Shown: one piece after another, positions 1-13,667 of the stretch | How the letters are laid out: every line of letters starts with the position of its first letter | Position numbering within the stretch: the stretch's first letter is position 1 | DNA from: Bagarius yarrelli | Lineage: Eukaryota > Chordata > Actinopteri > Siluriformes > Sisoridae | Assembly: GCA_005784505.1 (NCBI GenBank) | Contig: VCAZ01000124.1 | Coordinates: 1,016,532-1,080,531 of the forward strand | DNA: 64,000 nt | Direction: 5' to 3' | The notes under the pieces: model-generated | The model's input: only the letters and a program-made list of their open reading frames with translations | What the model was told of the DNA's origin: nothing | Databases searched by the model: none | Program-made: the position numbers and the translations under genes

Positions 1-171
1 CCTGATTGGAAAATTGCGGGTTCAATCCCCAGCACCATCAAGCTCTAACTATTGGGCACATGAGAAAGGCCTGTAGTCTTTAAATGCTCAGTTAGATAAA
101 ATGCGTGACATTTGCAATGATATGTAAAAGACAGAAATGTAAAAGAAATGTAACGTGTGTTTTTTTAACAG

Positions 172-236
172 GAGATATGGATGGCCACTGGTGGGATTAT
201 GCATCCTGGCATAATGAGTCCTCGCCAATGTCTATG
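172..236 (+). CDS. rims2: rims2 exon 1 in window (pre-PDZ segment)
   Basis: The exon follows a T-rich tract ending in ACAG and stops before GTGAGA. It encodes DMDGHWWDYASWHNESSPMS, a segment that lies immediately before the PDZ domain in RIM proteins. It begins with two bases of a codon, so at least one more coding exon lies upstream of the window. Confidence 0.85.
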
Positions 237-1841
237 GTGAGATGTCAAAAAATTTGTTCTTACGTTCCCTCATCGAATTTATATGCCACTGAGTGTGGTT
301 TTATTGCTTTATTTTATTTTTTTTACTTTGTTTCTCTCTCTCCTTTTTTAAAAGCTTATATGAGTTTAACATTTTTTTGGGGCTTTTCAGAACTTTAGAA
401 CCTTTAAAAACCCTTAAGCTGTTTCTACAGAACGACTCCCTGCATGTCAGATTGTTATCTTCTTATTTTTTAGTACCTGAAGTTTATGTGTCTTTGCAAA
501 ATATTACATTTTAGATTTTAGAAACCTCAAACGCACAAAAAAAATTTCAGACTTCAACAAAAAACTTCAAACGCTAATGTTAAAAATGTATCTATTAACA
601 ATTGTATGTCCAAAGTGTGTCTATGTTTATTAAAAGGGGCTCTTTCTGTCTCTCTCTCCCTCTCTCTTCTCTCTTTTTCTCTCCTCTTTCTGTCTCTCTC
701 TTTCTCTCTCTCCCTTTCTCTTTCTCTCTCTCTTTCTGTCTCTCCTTTTCTCTTTCTCTCTCTCTTTCTGTCTCTCTCCTCTCTCTCCCTCTCTCCAAGT
801 TCTCTCCTCCTCTCTCTCTCCCTTTCTCTTCTCTCTCTCTCTCTCCTTCCCCGTCTCTCTTTCCCTGCTGTCTCTCCCCCCTCTCTCTTCCCTCTTCTCT
901 TTCCCCCCTCCTCTCTCCCCCCTCTCCCCTCTCTTTCTCTTTCTCTCTCTCTTTCTGTCTCTCTCTCTCTCTCCCATCTCTTCCTGTCTGTCTGCCTTTC
1001 TCTCCTCTCTCTCTCTGCCTCCCTCCTTTCTCCTGTCTCGTCCTCTCTCCCTTTCTCTTTCCTCTCATTCCTTCTCTCTGGTCTCTCTCTCTCTCGCTTC
1101 TCCTCCCTTCTCTTTCATTCTCTCTCTTCCTGTCATCCCTTTCTCTGCCCTTCTTCTCTCCCTTCCTGTCTCTCTCTTTCTTTCTCTGTGCTCTCTTTCT
1201 CTTCCTCCTCTCTTTCTGTCCCCTCTCTCTCCCTTTTTTTTTTTCTCTCCTCTCTGGCTTCTCTCTTCTCCCGCTCTCTCCCTCCATCACTCCTTTCTCT
1301 TTCCTTTCTCAGTCTCTCCTCTCTCCCTTCTTTTTCTCTCTCTTTCTCCTCCCTTTCTCCTCTCCTCCTCCTCCCCTCTCCTCTCTTTCCTCTTCTCCTC
1401 CTCTCTCTCCACTTCTCTCCTTTCTCTTTCTGTCTCTCTCCTCCTTTTTCTCTTCTTTAGCTCTCTCCCTTCTCTCTCTCCCTTATATTTCTCTCTCTCT
1501 TCTGGGAGAGGGATCGAGGGAGGGAGAGCGAGGATCTTTCCCGGGATTTTCTGTCTTCTCTCTCTCTTCCTCTCTCCTCTCTCTTCTGTCTCCTCTCCCC
1601 CTTTCTTCTTTTCGATCCTCCTTTATATCTCGTCTCTTATCTGACTCCCTTCTCTTGGTTGCTCTCTATCTCCCTTTCTCTTTCTGTCCTCTCTCTCCTT
1701 CTTCCCTCTCTCTTTTCTCTTTATGTCTCTCCGTCTCTCCCTCTTTCTCTCTCCTCGTCCTCTCTCTCTACTCTCTCTCTCCCTTTCTCTTTCTCTCTCT
1801 CTCTCTGTCTCTCTCTCCCTTTCTCTTTCTGTCTCTCTCTC

Positions 1842-1906
<65 letters not shown>

Positions 1907-4900
1907 CCTCTCTCTCTCTCCTCTATCTCTGTTTTTTGGCATTTTGTATCTTTCATGTATTTTCTTTTTTTTTCACACTCTGCTCCTCATTATACTTCAG
2001 TAGCTCGAATGTTGATATGTTAACATTATATTTGTGTAATAATTTATTTAGCCATTGCTGAGATTAGGAAAAACTCATTTGTTAAGTGGGGAAATCGAAC
2101 AGTTCGTGTTTTGTCTTAAACTCTTCAGCACCCGGTGACGTGGCAGCCGTCCAAAGATGGAGATCGGTTGATCGGGCGCATTTTACTGAACAAGCGGATG
2201 AAAGATGGCACGGTTCCCCGAGACGCCGGCACGCTGCTGGGCCTCAAGGTAACATCCGACAGTTCAGGCTCAGATTTAAATCCAGTTAAAACCTCTGGTT
2301 TGAACATGTCCAGAGGAGGGACAGTGAATATATCGGTAGGAGGATGTTAGAAATGAAGCTACCAGGCAGAAGGTAAAGAGGAAGAGCAGAGAGGAGGTAT
2401 ACGGATGTGATAAGCGAGGACATGAAGTTAGTGTGTGTGAGTGAAGAGGATGTAGAGAGTAGGGGTAGGGGGAGACAGATGATTCGCTGTGGAGACCCCT
2501 AAAAGGGAACAGCCGAAAGGAGGAGAAGAAGACCTCTGTGCTAGACATGTTAAAAAGTGATAAGTATTTAAAACCCTTGTGCTGGACATGTTTATTAGTG
2601 ATTAGTGTTGTACACCACCACCCCTGCTGATTGTGTTTATCAGTGGTTAGTTTTTACACCCCTTTGTAAAACGTGTTCTAAACGATTAGCATTAAAACAC
2701 TCCTGTGCTGCATGTGTTAATAAGTAATCAGTATTTTACACCACTGTGCTGGACATGATTATCAGTAATTACTATTTAACACAGCTGTGCTGGGTGTGTT
2801 TCCCAGTGATTAGTCTTTCGCACCCCTGTGCTGTACATGTGCCTAAATGATTAGTATTTTGCACCCCTCTGCTGGATGTGTTTATTAGTGATTAATATTG
2901 AACTATTTCAGTATTAACAGTTTAGTGTTAGTGTGCTGGACGGGGTTGTCAATATTTAAATCTATTTGCTGGAGGTGTTTATAAGTGATTAGTATTTTAC
3001 ATCCCTGTGCTGAATGTGTGATTAGTATTTCACACCCTTGCGCTGTATGTGTGATAAGTATTTACACCCCTGTGCTGGAGGTGTGGTTATTATTTAACAT
3101 CCCTGCGCTGGACATATAATTAGTATTTTACATCCCTGCGCTGGATGTTTGATAAGTATTTTACATCCCTGTGATAGATGTTTGATTAGTATTTTACACC
3201 CCTGTAAAGGATTTTGGTTATTATTTTACATCCCTGCGCTGGACAAGTGATTAGTATTTTACATCCCTGCTCTGGACAAGTGATTAGTATTTTACATCCC
3301 TGCGCTGGACAAGTGATTAGTATTTTACATCCCTGCGCTGGACGTGCAATTATTATTTTACATCCCTGCGCTGGACAAGTGATTAGTATTTTACATCCCT
3401 GCGCTGGACTTGTGATTATTAAATTATGATTTATTTTGCAGGTGGTTGGAGGTAAAATGACAGAATCTGGTCAGCTTTGTGCTTTTATTACCAAAGTTAA
3501 AAGAGGAAGCTTAGCTGATACAGTCGGGCATCTCCGACCAGGTAAACACAAACACACCCACACACACATATAATATAATAAGAGAGAAACATGTCATGAA
3601 ATGAAGACATGAGGAGTTCACATGAAGTTAACAATTTTCCCGCATCCTCCCTTTTTCTTTGCCTGCAGGTGATCAGGTTCTCGAGTGGAATGGCAGGGTT
3701 CTTCAGGGAGCCACATTCAAAGAAGTGTATAATATTATTCTAGAATCCAAACCCGAGCCGCAGGTGGAGCTTCTGGTCTCGCGGCCCATTGGGTTGAGTG
3801 CTGACTCATCATTTATTTATGTCTATAATTTTAATGTATTACTAAAGTTTATTTACTTCCCTGTAACTAGAATAGAATAAAATATTTTAATAATAAGATA
3901 AAGTCCCATATTAGTCTGTTTTATATACAAATATTAGGATGTTAGCATATTAATATTAACATTATATTATATATCAGCTTCACACAAATCCCGTAAAATT
4001 GTCCCATTGCTGTGTAACAGTAATAATCACACTAATAATAGCATTAATAAAATCAATTCTAACCTTTCTAATCCTTTTCTTTTGCAGTGACGTCCCCAGA
4101 ATATCCGAGAGCACACACGGACAGCTCGAATCCAGTGAGTGCTGCCATCCAGAAATCTTCTGTTAACTGTGAGGTAGCACGGTTAGCGTTAACTTTTTCT
4201 CCCTATGTCAGGTTCCAGTTCTTTTGAATCCCAGAAGATGGGTCCGTCCATTTCAGTTACCTCTCCCATGAGTCCTGGAATCCTACGTGATGCTCAGCAG
4301 TATCTGTCCGGACAACTTTCAGTGAGTTCCCAACAGGCTTCTTTAAAAACCTACAGGTCGTTTGTTATGATGCAGAACGTTAGGTCACCAAACGCACGTT
4401 CACATTTCTTATGTTGAAGATGTGCTAATATGCTAATGCATCTGATTTACAGATAAAAAATTGCGAGTGAGGGTGTAAAGTTCATACTACACAATTTTTG
4501 TTCTTTACGACCGTCACTGTGTCCGATTATGCAGTTTTGACTGAATAAAATCTTTTCATGTCTTGGTTACCAAACATGCCCGGCTATGCTGCTTTCCAAC
4601 CAATCATCTCACGACGTCAGCGTGTGTAGTGTCAGCAGGCAATGGATGCCGATGTTGCGTGTTTTGTCCTGGCTGTGTTGCTTCTTTTTTTTATTCTGCT
4701 GTGGTAGTCCTTCGATCTTTCCTCCATTTCGTAAGTTGGCCCTATCTCTATTCTGTTTTGTTTAAAAGTCGTGTAAGGAGAAGTTCTGTCTTCCTATTGG
4801 TCGGTGTCACGACACACACTAGCTCAGAAGAAACGACTGAAACTTGCGTCCCAATGCCATGCTACGTAAAGCAAATCACGACAAAATCGGGGCTAAAATG

Positions 4901-7900
4901 GTCTAATCTGTTTTTAAAGCAATTCCCTGATAATCTTCGCTATTTCAGAGCTAAACTGTGCATAAGGCTCGCAGTATCGTCAGGGACACCTCTCACCCAG
5001 CACGTATCCTCCCACCCTCTGGAAAGAGGTTCAGGTTCCTACATACCAGGAGGCTTCTATCCAACTTCACTGACCGCCTTCCACTGACAGTAAAATCCCC
5101 GCTTCACACTGGAAACCCCTCTGAAGGGCAATACATCTGAAGTCAATACAACAATGAAAATGTTGTTTTACATACAAAAATAATAGTATGTATAGATTGA
5201 TAGATTGATAGTAGATTTCCCGATTATTAATAAAAAGGTCATGGCCACCGTATGATTTCAGTCCTGTTATTATTAAAACCTGGAAGCTGGATTTATATTC
5301 TATTTTCTGTACTAACTAAATTTGTAGCTGTTATTAAACTATGGTGCTGAAAATCTACGATTATAAGTTTACTGCAACGTAACGCTGAGGATTTTGAGGA
5401 GACTCTCGCTCCAGTGTCTTTGTTGTGCTGTGCTTCATCATGGGTTTGTTTATTCGTTATTTTCCTTTGGAATGAGAGAGATTTAATCTAAAAGTATTTT
5501 TCACATAAATGGATATGTTAATATTCTAAAATGATTTTGCATATATTATATAAACTATTGTAGTAAAGTTTATCATTAAGTCAAAAAATGTTCCTTAAAG
5601 TTGTCTATCTCATCGACACTCTAGAAGGCCAAAAGTTTCGGCACACCTGCCCTTACCTCCATCTCTGGTTTTTGATTATCTTATTCCAGATGTCTCCAGT
5701 CTCACTTTTCCTCCTATAATCACCTACAGTCACTGATCAGGTCTGTGTGTTCATTCAGTTCCAATAGTATTAGTGAGACCAGACACTAATCTGACACCAA
5801 TAGCGAGGGATGTGTTGGGGGTTGAGGTGTCCACAACTTTTGGCCATATATTATAGTTTAGACTTGCAGTTTTAAATGTCACCTACATAAATGTTGGTCT
5901 ATGAGGGCTCATATATAAATCAGTGTCTGTGTTAATAATATTTAGGTTAAATCTCCTCTCAGCTGTGTGGCTTTCATTTAGTTTGTAAACATTTGGTTTA
6001 GTTTTATGCCATTTTTTTTCTTTTTCTTTTGTAATTTTGCTTATCCAGAGCCTTAATAGAAGAGCCACGCCTTTTGTCCCTAGGGTCCAGGTAACGACAC
6101 CGGTCTGACTGATACGCACTTCTTTTTTTTTCTTTCTTTCTCTTTACGATATTTGGAAAATGCATAGCAGGAAAATGACAAATCTTTGCTCTTCATTTTC
6201 CTTTCTTTAAGTTTGTTTTAACTGCTAGCTCCTATCCATAGAGGGGGTTTTTATCTTATTATTTCAAACTCCTGCTGAAGGTCTGGTGGAGCTGCATGAG
6301 TTACTGACCTGCACTGAAGAGCTTAAAGACGCACCATTTTATCCTGATTTTACTGTTTGTTGTTTTTATTTAAGGATTCGATCTGTACCACCTCTTTAAA
6401 AGGTTTGATGGATGTAGAATTGTTGTGGGATGTAAATTATTTCTTCTCATTGCAAGGTAAAATTGTGGATGTTTTCTCTTTTGATGCCATTTTAAAACGT
6501 GGCCATATCTGTGCAAAGATGAGTAAAGTAGTGAAATCTTTACTTAAGTACAAGTGAAAATAATAACTCAGATAACTGTAAAAGTATTAAAGTGACTTGA
6601 TTAAGAGAGTTAATAGAGTCTGGAATTATGCGACTTCTCCAGATTTATTAGGTACTTTGGATCTAATTTAATGTAGGGAAAATCCTGAATCCAGAAAAAA
6701 AATACTAACAAGCACAACTACATAAAATAACCAGATATACACTGATATCCGCGCTTGTTTTGGTCAAATTAAAGAGGTCACATTATGTAACTGTTAGTTT
6801 CTCTGATTGAAGTATATTCTCTGATTGGAGTGGTCATTATTGTCAGAACTGATCGGCTGGCTTCACTTAGCTTTTTACTTACTCGCGACTTAGTCGGCGT
6901 TCGGTTTGTTTGTATACCTATGCTAAAATTTAAATTCTTAATGTGAAAATTTGGGCAGCACGGTGGCTTAGTGTTTAGCACTGCTGTTTTACAGCAAGAA
7001 GACCCAGGCTTATCCTCATTTTACTACCAAGTTACTACATTCTTCATAGGACCAGAAGAGCCTACCCTTTCCTTAAAATATATATATAAGACAAATGACT
7101 AAACATACATTGTTTGTAGTATTATGGATTGTGACGTTATCGTTTATAATTGCTGTGACACTGCATGTGTTGTTTTTGTGTTGTTTGTTAAACTCTTAAA
7201 CTGAGCCTGTTTTTTTTGATGGGGGTGTCGTTATTTGGTCACGGTGGGACCCACACTGTCCCATGGCTGGCTCACCTGTCTATAGGTGAAAATGAGGGAC
7301 AGAAAAAAAGCAATGTTTTATTACACGTACATTATTTATTATTTTAAAAATAGAAACATCTTCACTCCTAATTATCATTCAGTGCAGTGTGACTTTTAGT
7401 GTAAAAATAAAGGTGTATCAAATTTTAACACTTACATTTTATTAAAATTTATGCTGTTTTATTTTAATAATAAAAGTAAGAGAAAACATTTTTACCCACA
7501 TTGCAATGAGAAGGTTGATGTCAAGTCCCATTTTTTAACAGATAATTGCATTTTCCAATAAAGACCCGTCTGTAGCTCTAGAGCCACAAAATACATTAAA
7601 CAAATTGTACCAACAGAAATTAAACAAATAAAGTGGAATAAAATTTTGTGGTAGAAGTGCTTTCTTTAAAAAAAATTCTTAAGGTTACTGTCAGTACTTT
7701 AATTTGATCGGATTGAGTAGTTTGACTGATTAGTACACAAATCAAATGGTACAGTTTGTTTGCTACATTTTTTTTACATTTGCCGCTGTTTGGACTGCTG
7801 TCACTTGTACAGAATGCACTCTCTTGCGTTGCTGCATGCTAACTGACTATAAACTATTTTTAGATCTGTATTCGCTTTATAGGGTTCTAGAGCCATGTTT

Positions 7901-10900
7901 CTTTTAGCTTCAGCATTGTCTTATAAAGGATGGGCAAATTCTTCAATGTCTCAGAACTTCTCCAAACAAACACCTCATAGATGTTTCTCGACTTCCGATC
8001 GGTCCTCTGGATTTTGCCCCTTCTTTATTTTTTATGTTTATATTACAGTTGTTGCATAGTGAGTGCACATGTAAGTTAAGCATGAGGTAATATTTTAAAC
8101 CTCTTTTTCCAAATGTCGGTTCCAAAAAAAAAACATAACCATGCAACATAATCAGGCAGTTTATTTATTTTTTTGTATATTGTTTGAGTTGTTAGTTTTG
8201 GCGGCCTTGTTTTTCTGCCTTAGAGTGATGGAGTGAGTTCAGTTCTCTATATTGGGTGATGGGGTTCGAGGAGATTTGGTTATGGCATTGGGGGCTTAAA
8301 CTTATGGCACAGTTCAGGATATGGCAGACATCCTTATCAAGAGTGGCAAACATTTATTAATTTTTTTTTATCCAACTGAGCAGCTAAGCGTTAAGGGACT
8401 TTCTCAGGGGTCCAGCAGTGGAAGTTTGGTCATTCTGGAAATCGAGCCCCTGATCTTCCAAAAAGCAGTCAAACACCTTCACCACTGAGCTACCGCTTCT
8501 GCCTATAAACTCACTATCCGAACGACTATCCAAATTTTACTTTCAGCTGAAAAAAAATTGCTTTTAATGAAAATATAGACAGAAACGTAACTTTTTTGGG
8601 CCTTTTAGTATTATTTCCGCAGGAAAAAGGTATATTTTGCAGTTGATAATGTGAGAAACCTAAATAAATTTATTGAACATTCATTTACAAAAAAAAAAGA
8701 AAAGGTAATTCCTGTAACATTACCATTAGAATTTCCCTGTACTACCTCCTAGTTCTAATGTAAGCTGGAAAAACCCTGTAGTAGAGATCTGCTAATTCAC
8801 CTCTGATCTGTTTCAAGGTTAAGCTCTGGTATGACAAAGTGGGCCACCAACTCATTGTCACCATTTTGGGCGTTAAAGATCTGCCTGCTCGAGAGGACGG
8901 CCGTCCAAGGAACCCCTACGTCAAAATTTACTTCCTTCCGGACAGAAGGTGCAAAGCTCCTTTTATAAAAATTGTATGTTTTAAGTGGTTAAAGCAACAT
9001 TTAAAAAGGTTTTACTGTTGCAGATGGTATTGCATACAGTAAACTGAAACATTTCTGCGTTACCTAGTTTGGATGTTGAGGACAGAACACAGGGTTAGCC
9101 ATAGTACAGTAGCCATGAACCGGAGAGGGCAAAGGCATTGCTCAAGGGCCCCAACAGTGGCAATTCTTCTGATCAATTTTAACCACTTGAGACATCATTG
9201 GCCCATTTTTTAATATCCCAGTTTATTAGGAAGTGTAACGAACCCGACTGAGCAGGATCCATTTTGCAGGTTAAGACGTTTAATTATAATAATCCAGGAA
9301 GCAAACCCACTAGAATCGTAACAGTTAAAGAGGTGGCTGTCGGTACACAGGTGAGCAGGGGAGCGGAAATGAACAAACCAAAACACGAAGACAAACTCAG
9401 AAACAAAGAACAGGCAAGGGTCATAGATCATCATATCAACATAACATGAAATGCTCGGTATGTAGGCTAGACTAACAATACTTAACCTAGCGATAGCATA
9501 CATTTATATAGCCGGTTTCCGGTCATGACACCGGAAGTAACTCAATATTCAGGCGAGGGCGGCCTCAGGTGTTCGGAAGGTGGCGTTACAGGAAGCTAGA
9601 AGCAGAGCACAGGGTCAGCCAGATTTAAGGGCCTTGCTCAAAGCCAGAACAATGGTAGTTTGTAATATCCAGGTCTTCAATCCCAACCTTCTGATTAGTA
9701 GCCTTAGCTGTTAAGCCACTACATCACAAGTAATCAAAAAAACATTGGTGCAGTCTCGGTGCTTATTAACATGTGTTGTAATTAATATGTAATAAATATC
9801 CAACTCATTGTTGCCCAAAGGGAAAATAAAAAGCAAGGCCAATTAAAAGCCCCTACACTATTTTCACCTTTATATAACAAAGAAATTAATAGATAGTGTA
9901 CCAGCGGAATCACGATGCTTTATACGTTAAGATATTCACTTTGATCTTTTTAATCTTGTCTTTACTTCAATTTCATGTTCAGTGATAAAAGCAAGAGAAG
10001 AACAAAAACAGTGAAGAAGTCGCTAGAGCCAAAGTGGAACCAGACATTCATGTACTCGCCCGTGCACAGGCGCGAGTTCAGGGAGCGAATGCTGGAGATC
10101 ACGCTGTGGGACCAGGCACGGGTTCGAGAGGAGGAGAGTGAGTTCCTTGGAGAGGTGAGGTATATGAGGGTACGACTAAGATTAGAGTGGGGAGTTTGGG
10201 TATGAGGCTATGAAATAATAACACAGTATAAGTATACAGTACAGTATGAGAATGCAACGTGAGAGTACAGTGTGAAAATAGGGTATGAGAGTATGAAATA
10301 ACAGTACAGTCTAGGATACCATATGCAAGTGGGGGTTAAGGGTACCGTATGAACTTGGGGTATGAAAGTACAGTGTGAGGTTACCATGTGAAGATGGTTA
10401 ATTGGGTGACCTATAGTAAGAGTATGGGGATTTAATGAGTCATTCTATAGTAAGGGGTATATGTCATGTCCAGGGAGTCTATTTTCAATTTTATTAAATT
10501 TTTTCATTAACATTTCCCTTTAATCAATTAAATCATCCGTTTTGTATGTCTGAAAGGAAAAGTTAACTCTGTAGTCCCTTTAAAACCCCCCCTATATGTT
10601 GTGTTCCAAAGTCACATGTCCAACATTACATCATATAATTTCCTCGTTTGGAGGGTAATTTAAAGACAGTGTGGTAAGTCACATTTTCTTTTCAATATTT
10701 ATCTATATATTTGTCTGCTCATAAAGTAGATTATTTGACCACCGACTGTGTTATCAACATGTTCTAGTAAACTTGTGTCACATGTTATATTTATTGATAT
10801 AAAAAATATAAAAACATAAGTTAATCGAGTAATGTCCACAGTCCCTTTTGGTGCAGCGCTTTCGATTCCTCCTCCATCTCCAAAACAGTTGAGTTGATGC

Positions 10901-11926
10901 CAGAGAGCTTGATTTTGGTCTTATCTGACCACAACACTTTTACCCAGTTCTCCTCGAATCATTCGGCTGTTCAACTTCAGACGGATCTGCACATGTGCTT
11001 TCTTTCCTTCACGGCAATACTGTGTAATTTTGAGCTGATTTCCCACCGTCCTCATGATCATTAAAACTCCACGAGGTGAGATCTTACATGGAGCTTCAGA
11101 CTAAGGAAAATCGCATTGTTGTCACCTTTTCATGAAGCTGCTTGGCGTTGGTCTTGTAGCTCATTTCAGCCTTGTGTAGGTGCACAATCTTGTCCCTGAC
11201 TTCCTTGCACAGATCTTTGGTCTTAAAAAAACCCCCAAGTGAATAGAATCAAAAACCTTCAAACCAAAATGTGTTATCAAACATGTGGTACTTTATGTGA
11301 CATAGCAAATTTATTAATTTAGTATATTTAAATGATATATTATTTAACCAACCGGTTCATTTATTAAAAAAGAATTCAGATTTTCTGACATGAAATTTAA
11401 AAAATAAAGAATGACTCTAATATGAAGGCAGGGTTTGAAGGTTAAGTGGTGAGGATGAGGTCTGAAGGTAGGGTATGTGGGCTCAGTGTTAGGGTACAGT
11501 ATGAGGCGTCAATGTTAAAGTATGGTATGAGGGTAGAGTATGTTGGTACAGTGTTGAGGGTAAGGTCTGAGTGTAGTGTACAGGTGAAGCGTAAGGGTAC
11601 AGAGTTAAGGTAGGGTGTGAGGGTACATTGTGATGGTAGGTTATGTGGGGTAAAATATGCAGTTAGGGTATGTGGGTACAGGATACGGGTTTAGGTATGG
11701 TTTAAGGGGGTATAGAATGAGGGCACAATTGGGCTACAGTATTAGAGTAAGGAAAGATGGTAGGCCACTAGGTTATGGTAGGGGGGTGCGGAATGATAGT
11801 ACAGTATGGGGGTATGTTCTTATGGTGTAATGTTGTGAGATGAGATGAGGGTAGGGGAGAAATGCTTGAGATTAGGGTTGAGAATGAATTTCTGAGATTT
11901 AAAGTGTGACAGGACACTTATGGTTT

Positions 11927-11966
<40 letters not shown>

Positions 11967-13257
11967 AGATTTTAATTGAGCTGGAGACAGCTCTGCTGGA
12001 TGATCAGCCTCACTGGTATAAACTCCAAACTCATGACATTTCCTCCATGCCACTGCCGAATCCTTCACCCTATATGCAGAGACGCTTCATACAAGGAGAG
12101 AGTCCAACACGGAGACTACAGAGTATGCGCACACACACACACACACACATACACACACAAACACACACACCACATACACACTTAGACATACCCCCTAGAG
12201 GGACACACTATCAGACCACATCAGTGTAATCTTCCCGTAAGTGACTTAAGCCGAGCTTAAACTATGCAATTTTGGCCATGATTTTGTCGTCCAGGGCAAA
12301 TTTTACAACCCTAAAAGATTCCTGTAACCCCACGCTAAAATGTCATTAATTGCTAAATTAAGATTTTAGTGCAACAACTTTGAACCACTTGCGGAAAATC
12401 TGGAATTGAGGACAGAACGGAAAGAAGATTAGCGCATTGCGTTATGGAGGGAACAGGTGTTTGTATGGCGGGTCGTTGCTGCTGTTTGTTTAGGTTGCAG
12501 AACATGTCACTGATTGATGGTGTCAAATTACGGACGATTTTTCCTGTGTGCGTCTGGTTTTTTTTTGTGTCTTGACTGCCCGACAGTCGGACATTATAAC
12601 AACCGAGTTCCTACAGTGTGACACGGGGATCATTTTGGTACAATCTGATCGCAACAGACTAATAAAAATTGCACAGTTTAAGCCCGACGTGACAGGTCAG
12701 TTTGATTTTTCTGTATCTTACTCCAGATGTGGCTTATCAGTTTTTGATTTTTCTGTGTCTTAGTTGTTTGACTGTGGTCTCTCAGATGTGTTTGATTTTT
12801 CTGTATCTTACTCCAGATGTTTGATTTTTCTGTGTCTTACTCCAGATGTGTTTGATTTTTCTGTGTCTTACTCCAGATGTGTTTGATTTTTCTGTGTCTT
12901 ACTCCAGATGTGTTTGATTTTGCTGTGTCTTACTCCAGATGTGTTTGTCTCCAGTGTTTGATGTGTTCTTACTCCAGATGTGTTGGATTTTGCTGTGTCT
13001 TACTCCAGATGTGTTTGATTTTGCTGATGTATGTGTTTTTATTATTTTTCATGTATGTATATATTTTTTTTTATCAACACACTGAACAACTCCATTGCAG
13101 ATAGAGGCTCGTTTTATCACGGTGCAGGTAACGCATCACTGCTCGGTTCAGCGTGCATGTGATGTGATCCTCCCTCTTCCATTCCCTCTTTTATACTGTT
13201 CTTCTCTTTCTAGGCCAACATCTTCTCCAACAGCTCTCCCCAGTTATCTGCTGCTCG

Positions 13258-13288
<31 letters not shown>

Positions 13289-13383
13289 AAGGTGTATTAA
13301 CACAGGCTTTCTAAAGTAAAGCTGCAGTTCCCTCCTAACGCTTATCCCTAAGTAATCCCTAATGATCAAGACAATAAATATAT

Positions 13384-13420
<37 letters not shown>

Positions 13421-13626
13421 AACTGATTACAGTGACATCAAACATATTTAGTTCAGTTACACCAAATTTAAACAGCATAACTCTTCACCTCTCTCTTTCC
13501 CTCTTAATCTCTTTCCTTTCTCTTCCTTTCTCTCTCTCTCTCTCTCATTCTTTTTTTCTCTCTTTATCTTACCTTTTATCCCCCCCCCTTCCTTTTTCTC
13601 TTTCTTATTCTTTTTTTCTCTCTTCT

Positions 13627-13667
<41 letters not shown>

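Larger units (their letters stand above)
4322..8817 (+). other. 4.5 kb rims2 intron with scattered repeat debris
   Basis: Besides the separately listed LINE fragment and short interspersed repeat, a copy of a common fish repeat starts near 6953 (GGCAGCACGGTGGCTTAG, then CACTGCTG and CAGCAAGAAGACCCAGG). The rest is AT-rich with short homopolymers. I see no further exon with family similarity. Confidence 0.6.

Noticed and set aside
1..45. tRNA gene (GGGTTCAATCCCC at 19-31 resembles a T-loop)
   Set aside because: Only a B-box-like word is present, with no acceptor stem or anticodon arm; more likely the end of a tRNA-derived or interspersed repeat.
595..2023. Long ORFs of up to 473 residues on both strands
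   Set aside because: They are translations of a TC repeat (only S/L/F/P or R/E/K/G), with overlapping frames equally open; no gene structure.
3214..3429. ORF of 11-residue repeats (ILHPCAGQVIS)
   Set aside because: Produced by a 33 bp minisatellite whose period is divisible by three; it lies in a rims2 intron.
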